Shown piece by piece: positions 54,015-64,000 of a stretch of DNA of 64,000 bases. Below the pieces are notes generated by a model that saw only the letters and a program-made list of their open reading frames with translations, was not told the DNA's origin and ran no database searches. The position numbers and the translations under genes were made by a program. The first letter of the stretch is position 1. Each line of letters opens with the position of its first letter. This stretch comes from Blepharisma japonicum (lineage: Eukaryota > Ciliophora > Heterotrichea > Heterotrichida > Blepharismidae). Location of the stretch: contig CATKHK010000005.1 in the NCBI GenBank assembly GCA_949751835.1, positions 620,001 through 684,000 on the forward strand, read 5' to 3'.

Positions 54015-55451
54015 ATGGGAAATTGGTGTATAAATGCGTCGCAAAAAATCCAAAGCATTTCAGGTAAGTTTCATTTAGACCTGCAGTACTTTAACTCTGT
54101 GTCTCTCAAAGTAGCTGATCGCGATCACGTCGGGCATATCACTGGAGAAAGCCAATGCTTTGTTCACCTTCCAGGTCCAATTCATCAGCAAAGTCTTCTT
54201 ACTACTGTTTATAAATTACCTTTAAGAATATGTGGTAGCGTTCTCCCAAGTCTAAATCATCTCGATGGCAAGGCGAGCCCGTCGCTGGACACCTATGCAA
54301 TCCTTTCCAAAAATGGTTGCCTCTTCTGCATCCTTTTTGATGGGCACGGAACAGAAGGTGGCAAAATCATTGCTTTTTGCAAGAAGTTCATGCTTGACTT
54401 TTTCTCAGAAAATTTCCAGAAGTTTGAAGGATCACCTAAAGAGACCATTATTGAGATGGTTCATCAGTGTGATGAAAAATTAAGCCAAAGCGGGATCAGC
54501 TGCTCACTGTCAGGATGTACAGCAGTTGTGCTTGTTATGAACAAGGAAGGGATCCATGTAGGGAGTGTAGGACACCCACAAGCAGTTTTAGCGAGTTTGC
54601 CAAGCGATGACTCGCCGACACAGAATGATGAAGCTTCTTTAGAAATAGGGGATGAGATTGAGGCAACCCAGTATATCAGAAGTATAGAGCCTTCAAGAAT
54701 TTTAGCACCTATCGCATTGACGCTCAAGCAGAAGCCAAATCATGAAGTAGAATTTAAAAGAATAACTGAAGCTGGAGGGATCGTGGAAAGAATGGTAGAC
54801 GATTTAGGACAGCCTATTGGGCCGTATAGAGTTTGGTTGAATCCAGGAAACCTGCCTGGATTAACAACTTCTAGAACTATTGGAGATGCTCTTGCAAAAG
54901 AAATAGGTGTAATTTCTACACCAATCTGCAATTCTTTCAAAATTTACACTCAAGCTGACCAATTTATTGTAATCGCTAGCAATGGAATTTGAGATGTCAT
55001 GGATCAAACTGAAGTCATCAATTTTGTTGAAAAATTCAGGACATCTTGCAAAGGGAAATCAGCTGATTATCCAGCTAACTCAACAAATTCTTCAATTGCA
55101 AGACTATTGTGTGAAGAAGCAAGATATAGGTGATTTGGGATCGTGGAAAAACAAAATGCGATGATTGATGATATTTCATGTATAATTATTGAGTTAAGTA
55201 ATGTAGTCCCAACAATGCCAACAGGAGAATCTGCAAAGGTGAGAGATTCAAGAGCATTGGTGCCTTGGAAAACAATTTCAATTGATAGTGAAGTTTATGT
55301 CGGCAATAAGCATGCGATCAGAAATGACCCCGCCAGAGGAAGTATGACAACTGGAGAGATCCATAACGAAATTATTGAAGCAGCCATGGAAATTCTTAGA
55401 GAAAAAGAAGAAGAGGGAGAATCAAACCAAAATGCGTTGGAGCTACTTTAA
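54015..55451 (+). CDS. PP2C-like protein with substituted metal ligand
   Basis: A 478-aa protein (473 if the in-frame intron at 54064-54078 is spliced), TGA=Trp at 54990 and 55131. It retains LFCILFDGHGTEG, SGCTAVVLVM, GLTTSRTIGD and DDISCIIIE, but the motif usually ASDGLWD reads ASNGIWD (Asn323 for the metal-binding Asp), and GDSRAV reads GHPQAV. The paralogue at 36212 keeps both. It may be a weak phosphatase or pseudophosphatase. MGNWC at the N-terminus suggests myristoylation. Confidence 0.87.
54064..54078 (+). other. Probable in-frame 15-nt intron
   Basis: Sense GTAAGTTTCATTTAG, with no stop in the reading frame. It matches the length and the GTA...TAG form of other introns here and interrupts QSISG|D-LQYF. 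Splicing removes five residues without changing frame. Confidence 0.6.
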
Positions 55452-55620
55452 AGCTATTAAAAATAATCTGACTAGTTCAGGTTCAATAGTTACACTTGAT
55501 TAGTATTAAATATCGTCTACCTCATAAATAGGATACATTCCTATTACAATATTTTCGCTAATTTAAAATTTTAATTTAACACTTATTCAGATTATTTATT
55601 TAAAATAATTCAAAATAAAC

Positions 55621-57081
55621 TTAACTAGTTTTACTTGGGTCATTATTCATCTGGCGGGCCAAATAAATTTCTTTTGATTTTGCTTGAAAATCTTTAATAG
55701 TCAGCGGCACGTTTTCTTCGGTCTCCACATCTTCAACAATATTATCAGCCTGCAAAAGTTCACTCAAAAATTTCGGAACTTCTTTATCAGTCTTACTTGG
55801 CAAATCATCAGCTAAAATTGCTGACAAAGCTGCTCCCTTTTTACCGTTTTCATAGGCAAGATGTGTTATCAGGCTGCTTAAGTATTCTTCCAATTCTCCC
55901 AAATATTGTTCCACGTTTTGTTCATTTACCAAAAACCCTTCATCTCTGGTTAGTTTTTTATTGAATTCCAATGTAAAATTGCACTCTTCGAATTCCTTGA
56001 TCATTTCTTCAACAGGCTCTTGAATTGAGCTGATTTCGTCTTTCAATGACTGGATTTCTTCTTGAGTTGACTGTTTTTCTTCATTAAGCTGCCTTATTTG
56101 GTCATTTAACTCAGTAGCGACTGCAATATTTGATGATTTTTCTTGATCTAAAATATTTCGTAATTGTTCATAATGCTTAGATAAATACTGATATCTTTCT
56201 TCTAAACCGTCAAGTTCTGTATTTAAGGAGTTTACATAAGAATAAAGGGCATAATGCTGCTCTTCACTTTTAATAAAGGCTGTAACCATTTCGTCAATAT
56301 CATCAATCCCAGTCGCTTCTCTGATTTGATTAAACGCGTCGCTTAGAATCCTGATGTTTTTATGATATTGGTCAACCACTCTTTTACGCTCTTTGCAAGC
56401 TGATGACCATTTATTATATAAAGCTTCCAAAACTGTGTGGGGATCCACAGCGTCCTCACTATTTCCTTTGCCATCTGGGCTTGTTAATGTATTTGCTATC
56501 TCTTTTACAGCTGCGTTTTGTTTTTTCCTGTCTTCTTCAATTACACTTTGCATAGCTGTAAATTGGCTTTGAAGCTGGGCGATCTCATCTTCTGCTTTTG
56601 CTTTTAATTTTAGCATTTTCAACTTGTATTTTTCTTCCGCTTTTGAGCTTTCTAAGTGTTCTTTATTACATTTTTCAGCTTCACGGGCTTTGTCAATAAG
56701 TTCTTGTTCCATGTTGTCAAACATTTCAAGGTAAGCTTGTTTCTCACGTCTAAGGACATTGATTTTTTCTCTCAACTCTTTATTTTTGGACTGCATGTCA
56801 TTAAGCTTGACCATTTCTTGCTGCAGGTTGCTTTCAAGGGTCCTTATTTTGACTTCAAGCCGCCTTTCTTCTTTAACTGAAGGAAGTTTGGCTTGAAGCT
56901 CGTCTTTTTTGGCTCGGACTTCTTTGGACATGTGGCCTACTTGTTCGTCTAAGCTGGCGTTTCTTCGACGTTGCTGCTCTAACTTGTGGGTGAAGTTATC
57001 GACTTCTCGTTGGAGGCGGTCACTTTCGCTTTCTAATAAGCGAGACTTGCCATGCATATAGGAGAGATCAAGGTTTGACAT
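55621..57081 (-). CDS. Outer dynein arm docking complex-like coiled-coil protein (ODAD1/CCDC63/CCDC114 family)
   Basis: A 486-aa single-exon protein, coiled coil from ~10 to 400. The block NKELREKINVLRREKQAYLEMFDNMEQEL matches the ODA docking family (ELR-I--LR-ER-VFDN-YKKLE-EL). FNQIREATGIDDIDEMVTAFIKSEEQHYAL matches its FxxIKEATGVSDxxEIVxxFxxQ signature. These proteins anchor outer dynein arms to axonemal doublets. A closely related DC1/DC2 subunit cannot be distinguished. Confidence 0.82.
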   Translation of the reverse strand: MSNLDLSYMHGKSRLLESESDRLQREVDNFTHKLEQQRRRNASLDEQVGHMSKEVRAKKDELQAKLPSVKEERRLEVKIRTLESNLQQEMVKLNDMQSKNKELREKINVLRREKQAYLEMFDNMEQELIDKAREAEKCNKEHLESSKAEEKYKLKMLKLKAKAEDEIAQLQSQFTAMQSVIEEDRKKQNAAVKEIANTLTSPDGKGNSEDAVDPHTVLEALYNKWSSACKERKRVVDQYHKNIRILSDAFNQIREATGIDDIDEMVTAFIKSEEQHYALYSYVNSLNTELDGLEERYQYLSKHYEQLRNILDQEKSSNIAVATELNDQIRQLNEEKQSTQEEIQSLKDEISSIQEPVEEMIKEFEECNFTLEFNKKLTRDEGFLVNEQNVEQYLGELEEYLSSLITHLAYENGKKGAALSAILADDLPSKTDKEVPKFLSELLQADNIVEDVETEENVPLTIKDFQAKSKEIYLARQMNNDPSKTS

Positions 57082-57319
57082 AACTGATAATTAAAATTAA
57101 ATTTAATTTATGAATATTTACAATTGGGTGGATTTTTCAAGGAAAGTACAAGCAGATTACTTAAAGCAGCATTTTTTAATTGATTTTACTAATAGATTAG
57201 GATATATAAAAAACAGTTATTTTGTAAGAAAAAAGCTATTGCATTTGAGATAAGCTATAAATTAAATTTTATATATTAATGGCTTTAAGCGGCTTATCTA
57301 TTATTTTATTGAGCTTAAA

Positions 57320-58151
57320 ATGTATGGAATAACGCATTCACATCACTCCTCTGAAGGAGGCACTTATGATACGCTAGAATTCAGCGAAACACCTAGCAGG
57401 CTAAAACTCCAAAAATTATCAAGCAAACTTATAAGCTACCAAACGGGTATTGAATCTGAAAAACAAGCACAAGTTGACTCATTCAAATATAGGATGAACC
57501 AGCTCGAAGACAAGCTCTCAAAAATTCAGCTCTCTGATGATTCCAAATTTTCTGTAATTTCTTATCCAGGTCCTCAAAGACCAGCTCAGTAAAATCCAAG
57601 AAAACCTTTCAACAGAACATCTAGCTCTCGAAATCCTTGATGAGCGTAAAGTAAAAGAGCTTAAATTATGCGAAAACAACGTCCACATCAACCTATCCTT
57701 AGAAAGACAAGGCCGAAAAGAACAAGAAGTCAAATTATTTAAAAATATTGAAGACAAATTTTTTGAAATAAAAATAGAGGTAGCAAAAGAAAAAAAAATC
57801 AGGGAAGAAAAAGAAGAAGAAAAAAACGCAGAATTCGGAGAACAGCTGGAAACGCTACAAGAACAAATTGAAAATGAAATGAGGACAAGAGAAGATGGGT
57901 ATGATAAAATTATAAAAAATATTGGAAGCGAGCTGCAAAGATGCTATAGTGAACTGGAAGGGGATAAAAAGAAAAGAGAAGAAGAGCATGCAATTTATGC
58001 GAAATTTATTGAGGAAATGAATGCTAGGGTTAAAAATGAGATTAATTTAGAGAAAAAAGAAAGAGAAGCGACAGAGGAGACGTTGATAAGATTGTTGGAA
58101 GAGACATGTCACAAGGTTGAGACAGGAATAAGACCAAAGCGATATTTTTAA
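57320..58151 (+). CDS. SF-assemblin / beta-giardin family protein
   Basis: A 271-aa protein from two frames joined by the 16-nt intron 57554-57569. After splicing the sequence runs KFSVLKDQLSKIQENLSTE, ILDERKVKELKLCENN, LERQGRKEQEVKLFKNIEDK and EVAKEKKIREEKEEE, the regular heptad rods of SF-assemblin. These form striated microtubule-associated fibres at basal bodies. The N-terminal ~40 residues are a non-helical head, as in the family. TAA at 58149-58151. Confidence 0.88.
57554..57569 (+). other. 16-nt intron in SF-assemblin gene
   Basis: Sense GTAATTTCTTATCCAG. Its length of 16 is needed to move from the first frame into the second; the spliced protein matches the family at the junction (SVLKDQLSK). 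Confidence 0.9.
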
Positions 58152-58315
58152 TTTAAAATTTTAAATATATGATTTAGAGCTGAGTTCATATAAAAATTAA
58201 AAATTTTATATATAGCAATATAACTCTCATATAGAAATATTTAAAATAAATTTTTATAGATGCATATTAAAAATGAATAATTAGAAGGAAGCTGTAGAAT
58301 TCAACCATTTACTTA

Positions 58316-60028
58316 TTAGCTTGAATCCTCATCAGAATAATTAGCTGTTTCTGATTGCTCTGGATCAACTGATATATCCAAAGGTAAAGTAATATTTGCA
58401 CCAAGATAAGAATCTGAAATCACATTAACTTCCAAAGATATTTTGTTTTTATGAAAAGAAGGAAAATCATCTTTAGCATGGAACCTAAAACCTTCATGAA
58501 CTGTAATTTTATCAAGAGCTTCTAATGATCTAACATAATAAATTTGTCCAGTTTTAGGATCACTAATAAGGATCCAGTATTTTTCATTTTTCAGATATGG
58601 AAGTGACGAGTGGACTTGCCCAGATTTTTCGTTTTCCTTAAGATTTATTCTATTAATAATGATACTAACAGTAACAATATCTCCATATCTTATATCTTCT
58701 TCATCTTTTACACATGCAGAAACACTAGCTTCAATATTTGGGAAATACTGCAAAGACAGTTTTACGTCTTCTAAACTTTTTATTTGAAAATTTTGTAAAA
58801 CATCCAAATTTTTCTTTAAATCAGAAATAGTATTAATCTTTTTGGTTTTTAAATTATTGATGATTTTGGAATCGTTTAGATATGGGACCATTCGCAACTC
58901 ATTAGAATTCTCAGGCAAACCTTGTGTGATACATTGAGCAACTTCTATGGTTTTCTTAAATAAATTGACTTTAGAGACTTTGGAGTCTTTAACGTAAACT
59001 GAGAGAATAAACCCAAGCTCAATAATGGAATTGAGAATATTTGGAGTGTGCAAAAGAATGAAATCTTGCTGCTGTTGAAGAGAAGCTGAAAGAACCTTTC
59101 TATTTATATGTGATAGTAGTAATAAAACTGTTCTTAAATGAGAAACACTCCAATCTTTAGATTTTTCGCTTAAAATTTCAGAAAATTCTGCTTTTATTTG
59201 GTCGATTTCGGTTTCTTCAATTAAAGGAAGTTTACTAAATTCTTCACTATTAGCTATAATATACAAAATATCGAGAAAGTCTGAACTTGTATCTAATAGC
59301 TCTGCATAGATGTGTTTATTATTTTCAATAACTCCATTCTTATCTTTTTTTTGTCCGCAGCTTATCCAAATTATGACACTAATAGGGATACCTAATAGCA
59401 TAACTAAAAATCCTACTAAAACTGGGATTTTGTTCTCTGGGTTCACCAAAAACTCAGGCAGCCCAATAGAAAACTACATAAATTTTACAATTCTTCTTTG
59501 TGGTCCATCAGGATGACCATATTTTACTAAATTTCTCTTAGCCTCTTCATTAGTTAGCGATTGATAGGCCTTGACTATTGTTATGTATTTATCTTCATAA
59601 TCCGGATTTTTATCAGGGTGATACACTTTGCTTAATGATCTGAACGCCGCTTTGATATCTTTTTCAGAAGAACTCTCACTTATACCTAAAATCTCATAAG
59701 GGTCGAAAATTTCTTGTGGACTTTGGTCAAGCTTAATTGATTCTATCGTATATAAAAGCAAATACCCGACAGCAACAATATAAACCAGCTGGAAAACCCC
59801 CGCTCTTCCAAAAGTAGGCTTAACTTTGCATTTTTCCCTTTTATCTTCGCAAAAAGAACACGTACACTGCTGCAGATTTTCAATCTTTTTTTCAGTTTGT
59901 TTTTTCTTGAAGATTTTGTAGAGAATAAAGCGATACAAAACAGGCAGCAGCATTAACAGAAGGATTAAGGCAGAAAAATAAAGAAAAGCTGTGTCATCGT
60001 GATTGATGCTTCTATATTGTTTAGGCAT
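58316..60028 (-). CDS. SEC63: SEC63-like ER translocation protein (J-domain)
   Basis: A 565-aa protein (intron 59474-59488). An N-terminal TM (AFLYFSALILLLMLLPVLYRFILY) and second TM are followed by a J domain: FDPYEILGISESSSEKDIKAAFR and YHPDKNP with the HPD motif. After the intron FSIGLPEFLVNPENKIPVLVG leads into a third TM, then Sec63/Brl-like helical and FN3-like regions with an acidic C-terminus (YSDEDSS). It recruits BiP to the Sec61 channel for protein import into the ER. Confidence 0.9.
59474..59488 (-). other. 15-nt intron in SEC63
   Basis: Sense GTAAAATTTATGTAG with in-frame TAG. Splicing gives RRI|FSIGLPEFL, matching the SEC63 family. Confidence 0.9.
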
Positions 60029-60035
60029 ATTTATA

Positions 60036-61337
60036 TTATTTTAATCTAGGCTCATTTAATAATCCTTCCATATACGCTTTAAAATCACTTTCCGATCTTT
60101 CGCCAATACAAAGCAGAGAAGTGTCCGTTGCTCTTGACATATAAATTTGCTGCTCCACAACCATTTTGGTTAAAATATTATACTCTGTAGAATCTTTGAA
60201 TTTAGGGTAATAATCAAGCTGCAACTTATTGAATGCTGCATTTTTAGCTTTAATTACTGTGGATACGTCTAAATTTTGGTTGATTTCGAAGCTATCAGTA
60301 ATTTCTTCAACTATAAAGTCCCCATGCTTATCAAAAAAACTTTGCAGTTCGTCATAATTGTGCCTTTGTTCTTGCTCATGTAAACAAATAACACATTTTA
60401 TGTAAAACTGAAGCAAGTCTTCCCCTTTGAATTTTATGTCGCGAGAAACTGTGGCTTGTCTGTCTTCTTTTACCAAGAAGGCATAGAATTTTTGGAAACA
60501 TTCGTCATTTTGTAATATAAGGTCTAGGGAATCGAGCATTTCAAGAGTCAGAGTTGTTAAAGCGTTGGTTTCAGAAGTGGTATAGGTAAGAATAATAGGA
60601 ACTATAGAAGATCTAATCATAATTGCAAAATCTCTAAAAATTGTAGGCAGCAGCCATCTTCCGCCATCACCCTGTGCAAAAATAGAAGACAGAGGAGTAA
60701 TTTGCCAAAAAATCGCTACAAAAATCAGCTCACTCGTCATATTAAAATCATCATTAATATTTCTGATCGAAAAAACCAAAAATATCAGTACCAGCTGCTC
60801 AATAAAACAAACAAAAACGTATATTCCCCCTGCTACTGTCTCTTGAGTACTGCTATCATGGTCATCTGCAATAGGCAGAAAATGCACGGCTGAGTTATAA
60901 GCTAACAAAACAATGCACAAAATCAATACGGGTATTACCCCTATAAACAGTCATTTCAGTAGTCATTTTCTTTTAATTTTATTCAAATTCTTTTTATAAG
61001 CTTCATTTGGGTCATTTATATTGTCAAGTTTAAACAGATAATACAGTCTAAAGCAGCGTAAGATGTAAGGAAGATATACAAGATAATGGGCTAAGACCAA
61101 GCCGCATTGTCTTAACTTCCACAAGTTGTCATCGACCTTATTCGAGTCTTCTCCATCTTGTAAAGAAGTTGCAGTAGGGAGGATCAGGATAACTTCAATT
61201 AAGTTTGCTAGATGGGAAATATACAGCAAAGTGGGAGACCTGCTTCGGATTTGGGGTTTTTTGGATCTGTATAGTAAAAGAAACCAAATTCCTAAATATA
61301 TTGCGCAGAGTATGGCAGATAAGATGTAGAATAACAT
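60036..61337 (-). CDS. Seven-transmembrane-like protein with C-terminal RGS domain
   Basis: A 433-aa protein; two TGA codons near 60954-60965 are Trp in the KWLLKWLF segment. The N-terminal ~260 residues have about seven hydrophobic helices (MLFYILSAILCAIYLGIWFLLL first, LTYTTSETNALT after the last). Residues ~280-420 resemble an RGS domain: NDECFQKFYAFLVKED, LLQFYIKC and VIKAKNAAFNKL with a Y-x-x-F segment. The layout matches AtRGS1-type receptors, which accelerate GTP hydrolysis by G-alpha. It lies 7 nt upstream of SEC63's start, on the same strand. Confidence 0.78.
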
Positions 61338-61396
61338 TTATTAGGCTAGATAAATTTATCATAATTGCCATTTAATATGACAAACTGGTAGAGACA

Positions 61397-61849
61397 TTAT
61401 AAAGTCAATCTTGTTGATGAATATCTCTTTGATATGATTGTCGAGCCACCAGTCCATTTTGAAGTGTCAAGAAAACGGCTTGTTTTGCCTGATTTTATTA
61501 TCATCATGCCTGCAGTTTTGCTTGCAAGAGCATTTATGGCATATCTGAGCTTTATAGGGGATGTTCTTGTAAGATCTATGCGTCCTTCTTTTGATTTACT
61601 CCGTAAAAGCCGATGAGTTTTAGAAAGAGATGATTTTTCATGCTCTGAGTTGATTGTTTTTTGTCTTGTGCCAAGACGAGCCACAGATCGCGCTCGGATT
61701 TTAAAATCTATTTTATCTTGGGGCATAACTTTGGATGGTATATGGTCAGGATATAGCCTATTTTTAGATCATGTTTTCATTGGAGAAATTGCAGACCTAC
61801 TTGCACTTCTTAAGAGTTCAATAGTCCCTTCAATATCATAACTACTCAT
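61397..61849 (-). CDS. Hypothetical basic protein, 150 aa
   Basis: ATG at 61847-61849, one TGA=Trp (MKTWSKNRL), TAA at 61397-61399. Basic and Ser/Thr/Arg-rich (RSASRSAISP, RTSPIKLRYAINALASK). It resembles other small disordered basic proteins in the window. The opposite strand is also open over most of the same stretch but gives a hydrophobic protein without family features. I favour the minus strand. Confidence 0.5.
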
Positions 61850-61895
61850 TTTTCCCCTCTATTTATATACTTAATAGAGTGTTAATCTTTATAAA

Positions 61896-62282
61896 ATGGC
61901 ATTGCGAGGAATTCGATTTTGTAAAGAATGCGCTAACATCCTTTATGCTCGAGAACAATTCGACAATGAACGTGAAGAGCGCAGACTGATTTACTCGTGC
62001 AGGATTTGCGATTACACAGAAAAAGCAGTTAAAGCTGAAGATAACCTAGTCTATCACAGGCAAGTCCGAAGACTGGCTGAGCATGTTGACGCAGACTATA
62101 AAGATTATCCACTGGATCCTACACTTCCAAGGACTTTTGATATTGAATGTCCTAGATGTGGATACAATGAAGCTGTTTTTTTCCACGCGGAGACTGAAAG
62201 TGGAGAGTCAGGGATGAGGCTTACGTATGTGTGTTGTAATAGAAGCGAAGAAAGAGCTTGTGGATATTCGTGGCAAACTTAA
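61896..62282 (+). CDS. RPB9: RNA polymerase II subunit RPB9
   Basis: A 128-aa single-exon protein. It has the N-terminal zinc ribbon FCKECANILYA...SCRICDYTE and a C-terminal TFIIS-like ribbon ECPRCGYNEAVFF...VCCNRSEERACGYSW. The acidic-hydrophobic linker DPTLPRTFDI is typical of RPB9 (SDPTLPRT). Length matches the family (~122-125 aa). It aids start-site choice and transcript proofreading. The C-terminal CGYSW is slightly altered from the usual CGHRW. Confidence 0.93.
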   Translation: MALRGIRFCKECANILYAREQFDNEREERRLIYSCRICDYTEKAVKAEDNLVYHRQVRRLAEHVDADYKDYPLDPTLPRTFDIECPRCGYNEAVFFHAETESGESGMRLTYVCCNRSEERACGYSWQT

Positions 62283-62407
62283 TAGATAATCACTTTTAAT
62301 CATTTAATGTGTTAGCTTAGCATTGCTACTGGATTTTGATAATAAATTATGGAAATTCTGAATTTATTTATGTGAATCATTTGTATTATAATATTATATG
62401 AACCAAG

Positions 62408-63208
62408 CTAATTCAAGTTTTTTTTGAAGATGTTAATCATCTGGATATCTTTTTTCTTCAGCTTTTTAGCTCGGGTTTCTTCTCTGCTTGTTAATGGAAT
62501 ATTAATTTTGCTTTCGACACTTTTTTTATACAGTTGATCACAGCTATTCATAATTGAATGAAGCTGTTTTAAAGCTTTAGCTTTTTTTTGGCCAACATCA
62601 GAATTAATAATAAGTCTTGATGTTTTGGCTCTCAGAGCGGGAAGTTCATCATTTTTCGAAACTTCACTTTGCTTTATAAATACTCGAGTTTGTGCATGCT
62701 GGTCCATTATATGTGGCTTGTCTGGGTTTGTGAACGAATTTGAAGACTTGGTAGCTTGTAACAAATATTTGTGACGCATTATATTGGCTGCCTTTCTGAG
62801 CCGAGGACTAGATAGGAGTCTTTGTGTTAGTTTGTGGCCTCATAAATCCGCTAGTGTAATTGTCTTTCTTTTTGGTGTATGCTCTGCATTGGGATCTATG
62901 CCTTGTAACAGTGGTTTTAACTCTAGATCATTATATATACCAAATTCTTCAAAAACAGCCATAGCTTTGGAGGTTTTCTGAATCAGACGTTCGCTGATTG
63001 GAGAATCTTCAACGTTTTCTAGCGTTGAGAATATTGTTTCCCATGGCTTTTTATTTTGCAATAAATTATTGGAGAACGTATCATTCCCATTGCACGGGGA
63101 ATTTCCTGCAGATTTATTGTTTACAGTCAAGGCTGATTTAGTTAAGTGCTTATGATAGGGCACTCTCAGTAGATCTCTTTCAGTTTTTAATGCTTTTTCT
63201 CGCTCCAT
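62408..63208 (-). CDS. Hypothetical protein, 266 aa
   Basis: Two frames joined by TGA=Trp at 62840-62842; TAG at 62408-62410, ATG at 63206-63208. Basic helical segments (KALKTERDLLRVPYHKHL, LKKKDIQMINIFKKNL) surround a disordered centre. No family was recognised. It is probably a ciliate-specific cytoskeletal or nuclear protein; this is inference. Confidence 0.6.
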
Positions 63209-63312
63209 AAGTTATTAAATTTATCAGCTGGCATAGTTTGTTATTTGTTTTTTCTTACCCTTGCAAACCAATAGAAAAAAATTTAAATTTATTAAGCTAT
63301 AAATTACGTTTA

Positions 63313-63492
63313 TTATGATTCAAGCTCATATCTTACAGGTATCATCACTTTCTTGATCAATTCCAATTTAGCTTTTGCCCTCGTCTGATTATTTGAAATT
63401 GCAAGTGCTGTTATTGTAGACGATTGTGATAAAAACTTCAGGCTCCTGTCTTGCTGCCGTCTAGTTTCAATATTTGCTGGCTTTGAAGGCAT
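63313..63492 (-). CDS. Small protein, 59 aa
   Basis: ATG at 63490-63492, TAA at 63313-63315. Sequence opens MPSKPANIETRRQQDRSLKF and ends with the helix TRAKAKLELIKKVMIPVRYE. It sits in a 310-nt gap between two genes on the same strand, and the composition is coding-like (charged, balanced). No family recognised. It could also be a chance frame. Confidence 0.4.
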   Translation of the reverse strand: MPSKPANIETRRQQDRSLKFLSQSSTITALAISNNQTRAKAKLELIKKVMIPVRYELES

Positions 63493-63518
63493 ATTTATTA
63501 GAATTTACAATAAATCTA

Positions 63519-64000
<482 letters not shown>

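Overview
This window reads as a gene-dense, AT-rich macronuclear contig from a heterotrich ciliate, most likely Blepharisma or a close relative. Two features point there. First, in-frame TGA falls where conserved families need tryptophan (PARN, TTLL3, ALG12, GBE1, INO80, INTS6, SEC63, protein kinases), while genes end only in TAA or TAG. Second, ten genes carry GT-AG introns of 15 or 16 nt (one apparent exception is 17 nt). Stentor shares tiny introns but uses the standard code. Many gene models below join several open frames across TGA codons and mini-introns; coordinates are genomic.

Layout. 1-7.3 kb: RPF1-like N-terminus, a zinc-ribbon-like protein, PARN, ALG12 and a TTLL3-type tubulin glycylase. 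7.3-11.4 kb: ribosomal protein eL28, a coiled-coil protein and Integrator subunit INTS6, all on minus. 12-15.5 kb: a decayed copy and an intact copy of a B-box protein in tandem, then a Rab GTPase. 15.7-27.4 kb, all minus: a small basic protein, a DCX-like/CAMK-type kinase, a secreted collagen-like protein, a membrane acyltransferase fused to a Rab7-like GTPase, a catalytically degenerate ULP-like protein and a large LRR protein. 27.7-33.6 kb, plus: glycogen branching enzyme, two unidentified proteins and a two-TM protein. 34-47.6 kb: a Cys-rich surface protein, Mei2-like RRM protein, PP2C phosphatase, long coiled-coil protein, LRR protein, kelch protein, cobalamin-dependent ribonucleotide reductase, uridine kinase and a small Cys-cluster protein. 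48-64 kb: CDPK, INO80 ATPase, a second PP2C-like protein with a substituted metal ligand, an outer-dynein-arm docking-complex-like protein, SF-assemblin, SEC63, a 7TM-RGS protein, RPB9, small unknown proteins and the C-terminus of a PKG-like kinase that runs off the window.

There is no operon logic; neighbours are functionally unrelated, as expected for a ciliate macronucleus. Several genes serve cilia and cortex (TTLL3, ODA docking-like, SF-assemblin, DCX-like kinase) or signalling (Rab, CDPK, PKG, PP2Cs, RGS). The most novel observation is the single reading frame at 20515-23055, which couples an NRF-6-type acyltransferase-3 membrane protein to a complete Rab7-like GTPase lacking a prenylation motif. 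I saw no tRNA or rRNA gene, CRISPR array, transposon or telomere repeat.
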